Below are positions 5,659 to 5,986 of a stretch of 5,986 nt of DNA, in pieces. Within the stretch, counting starts at the first letter, position 1; each line of letters starts with the position of its first letter. This DNA comes from Rubritepida sp. (lineage in GTDB: Bacteria > Pseudomonadota > Alphaproteobacteria > Acetobacterales > Acetobacteraceae): assembly GCA_028291485.1 (NCBI GenBank), contig JAQGHZ010000234.1:1-5986 (forward strand), given 5' to 3'. Both the position numbers and the translations under genes were made by a program. The notes below the pieces were generated by a model, which saw only the letters and a program-made list of their open reading frames with translations, did not search any database and had not been told where the DNA came from.

Positions 5659-5986
5659 GTGGCTGACGAGAGGGTCGAGTTCAGCGTGTTGCAGCGGGAT
5701 GCCGCCGATGGTCCACCCGGAGCGACGGCTGCCTTTCCCTATGACCGTGCGACGGTGGAGCGCTTTCGTGAGGCATTCCCGCGGGCACGCTGGCGTGAGG
5801 AGCTGGGCGCCTGGTTTGTGCCGGGCACTCGGGCGGAGCGACGCCTGACGGCCTGGTCCGGGCGCGAATGGCCGGGCGTGCTGGCCTATGCCGACCAGCG
5901 TGGCCGTGACGCCTTCACGTTCGAGCCGATCACGAGCCCCTACCTGGAGGTGGGCGACGACTTCGTGATCCGGACGCCGTATTCGC
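5659..5986 (+). CDS. Conserved hypothetical protein with HARP-like repeats, partial (runs off the window)
   Basis: From GTG 5659 the frame is open to the end of the window, giving the first 109 residues. The pattern FPYDRATVERFREAFPR (about 28-44) followed by ARWREELGAWFVPGT (44-58) resembles the HARP-type module, in which a helix such as RFREAFP leads into a W...W-V-P element. A second module begins at SPYLEVGDDFVIRTPYS (93-109) and would continue beyond the edge. From memory, proteins with two such modules and a basic tail occur widely in Rhizobiales and Acetobacteraceae as uncharacterised conserved proteins. In the eukaryotic remodeller SMARCAL1, HARP modules take part in DNA annealing, but that function is not shown for bacterial stand-alone versions, so none is assigned. 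The 249-base gap before it has lower GC than the genes on either side. Confidence 0.72.
   Translation, partial: MADERVEFSVLQRDAADGPPGATAAFPYDRATVERFREAFPRARWREELGAWFVPGTRAERRLTAWSGREWPGVLAYADQRGRDAFTFEPITSPYLEVGDDFVIRTPYS

Noticed and set aside
5633..5848. 71-codon plus-strand ORF at the right end
   Set aside because: It overlaps the HARP-like frame in another phase and has an arginine/serine-rich, domain-free translation.

Overview
The window looks like chromosome from a high-GC alphaproteobacterium. The compact GC-rich genes (2'-5' RNA ligase family, DedA, class II aldolase, HARP-like protein) and their wording resemble Acetobacteraceae (Roseomonas-type) or Methylobacterium-type genomes. 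This is a judgement from recalled family sequences, not from a search. No RNA genes, CRISPR array, intact insertion sequence or integrase is visible.

Layout. Positions 18-256 (minus strand) hold the broken C-terminal part of a glutathione S-transferase. It lacks the N-terminal domain and has an internal deletion/frameshift. Positions 257-592 are a gene-free stretch of lower GC containing a perfect 16-bp palindrome and the control region of the next gene. Positions 593-2938 (plus) encode a 781-residue two-domain protein: a complete FAD-dependent GMC oxidoreductase followed by a C-terminal PF06439 domain (3-keto-disaccharide hydrolase, formerly DUF1080). Positions 2939-3304 hold no convincing gene, only a possible weak terminator. 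From 3305 the sequence becomes strongly GC-rich and carries four plus-strand genes: a 2'-5' RNA ligase/cyclic phosphodiesterase family protein (3305-3928), a DedA-family membrane protein (3980-4513), a class II aldolase/adducin-like protein (4636-5409), and the start of a HARP-like conserved hypothetical protein (5659 to beyond the window end).

How it fits together. The GMC gene with its non-coding flanks (about 240 to 3000) differs in base composition from both sides. By hand count, 541-600 has 26/60 G+C and 2461-2520 has 29/60, against 49/60 at 3541-3600. It lies beside a gene remnant, so it reads as acquired accessory DNA set into ordinary chromosome. Its domain pair is the most interesting item. 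GMC enzymes related to glucoside 3-dehydrogenases oxidise sugars to keto sugars, and PF06439 enzymes cleave 3-keto-glycosides. One polypeptide could therefore do oxidation-dependent glycoside cleavage. That coupling is inference; the domain order and motifs are read from the sequence. The downstream genes look like unrelated housekeeping or conserved genes that are merely co-directional.
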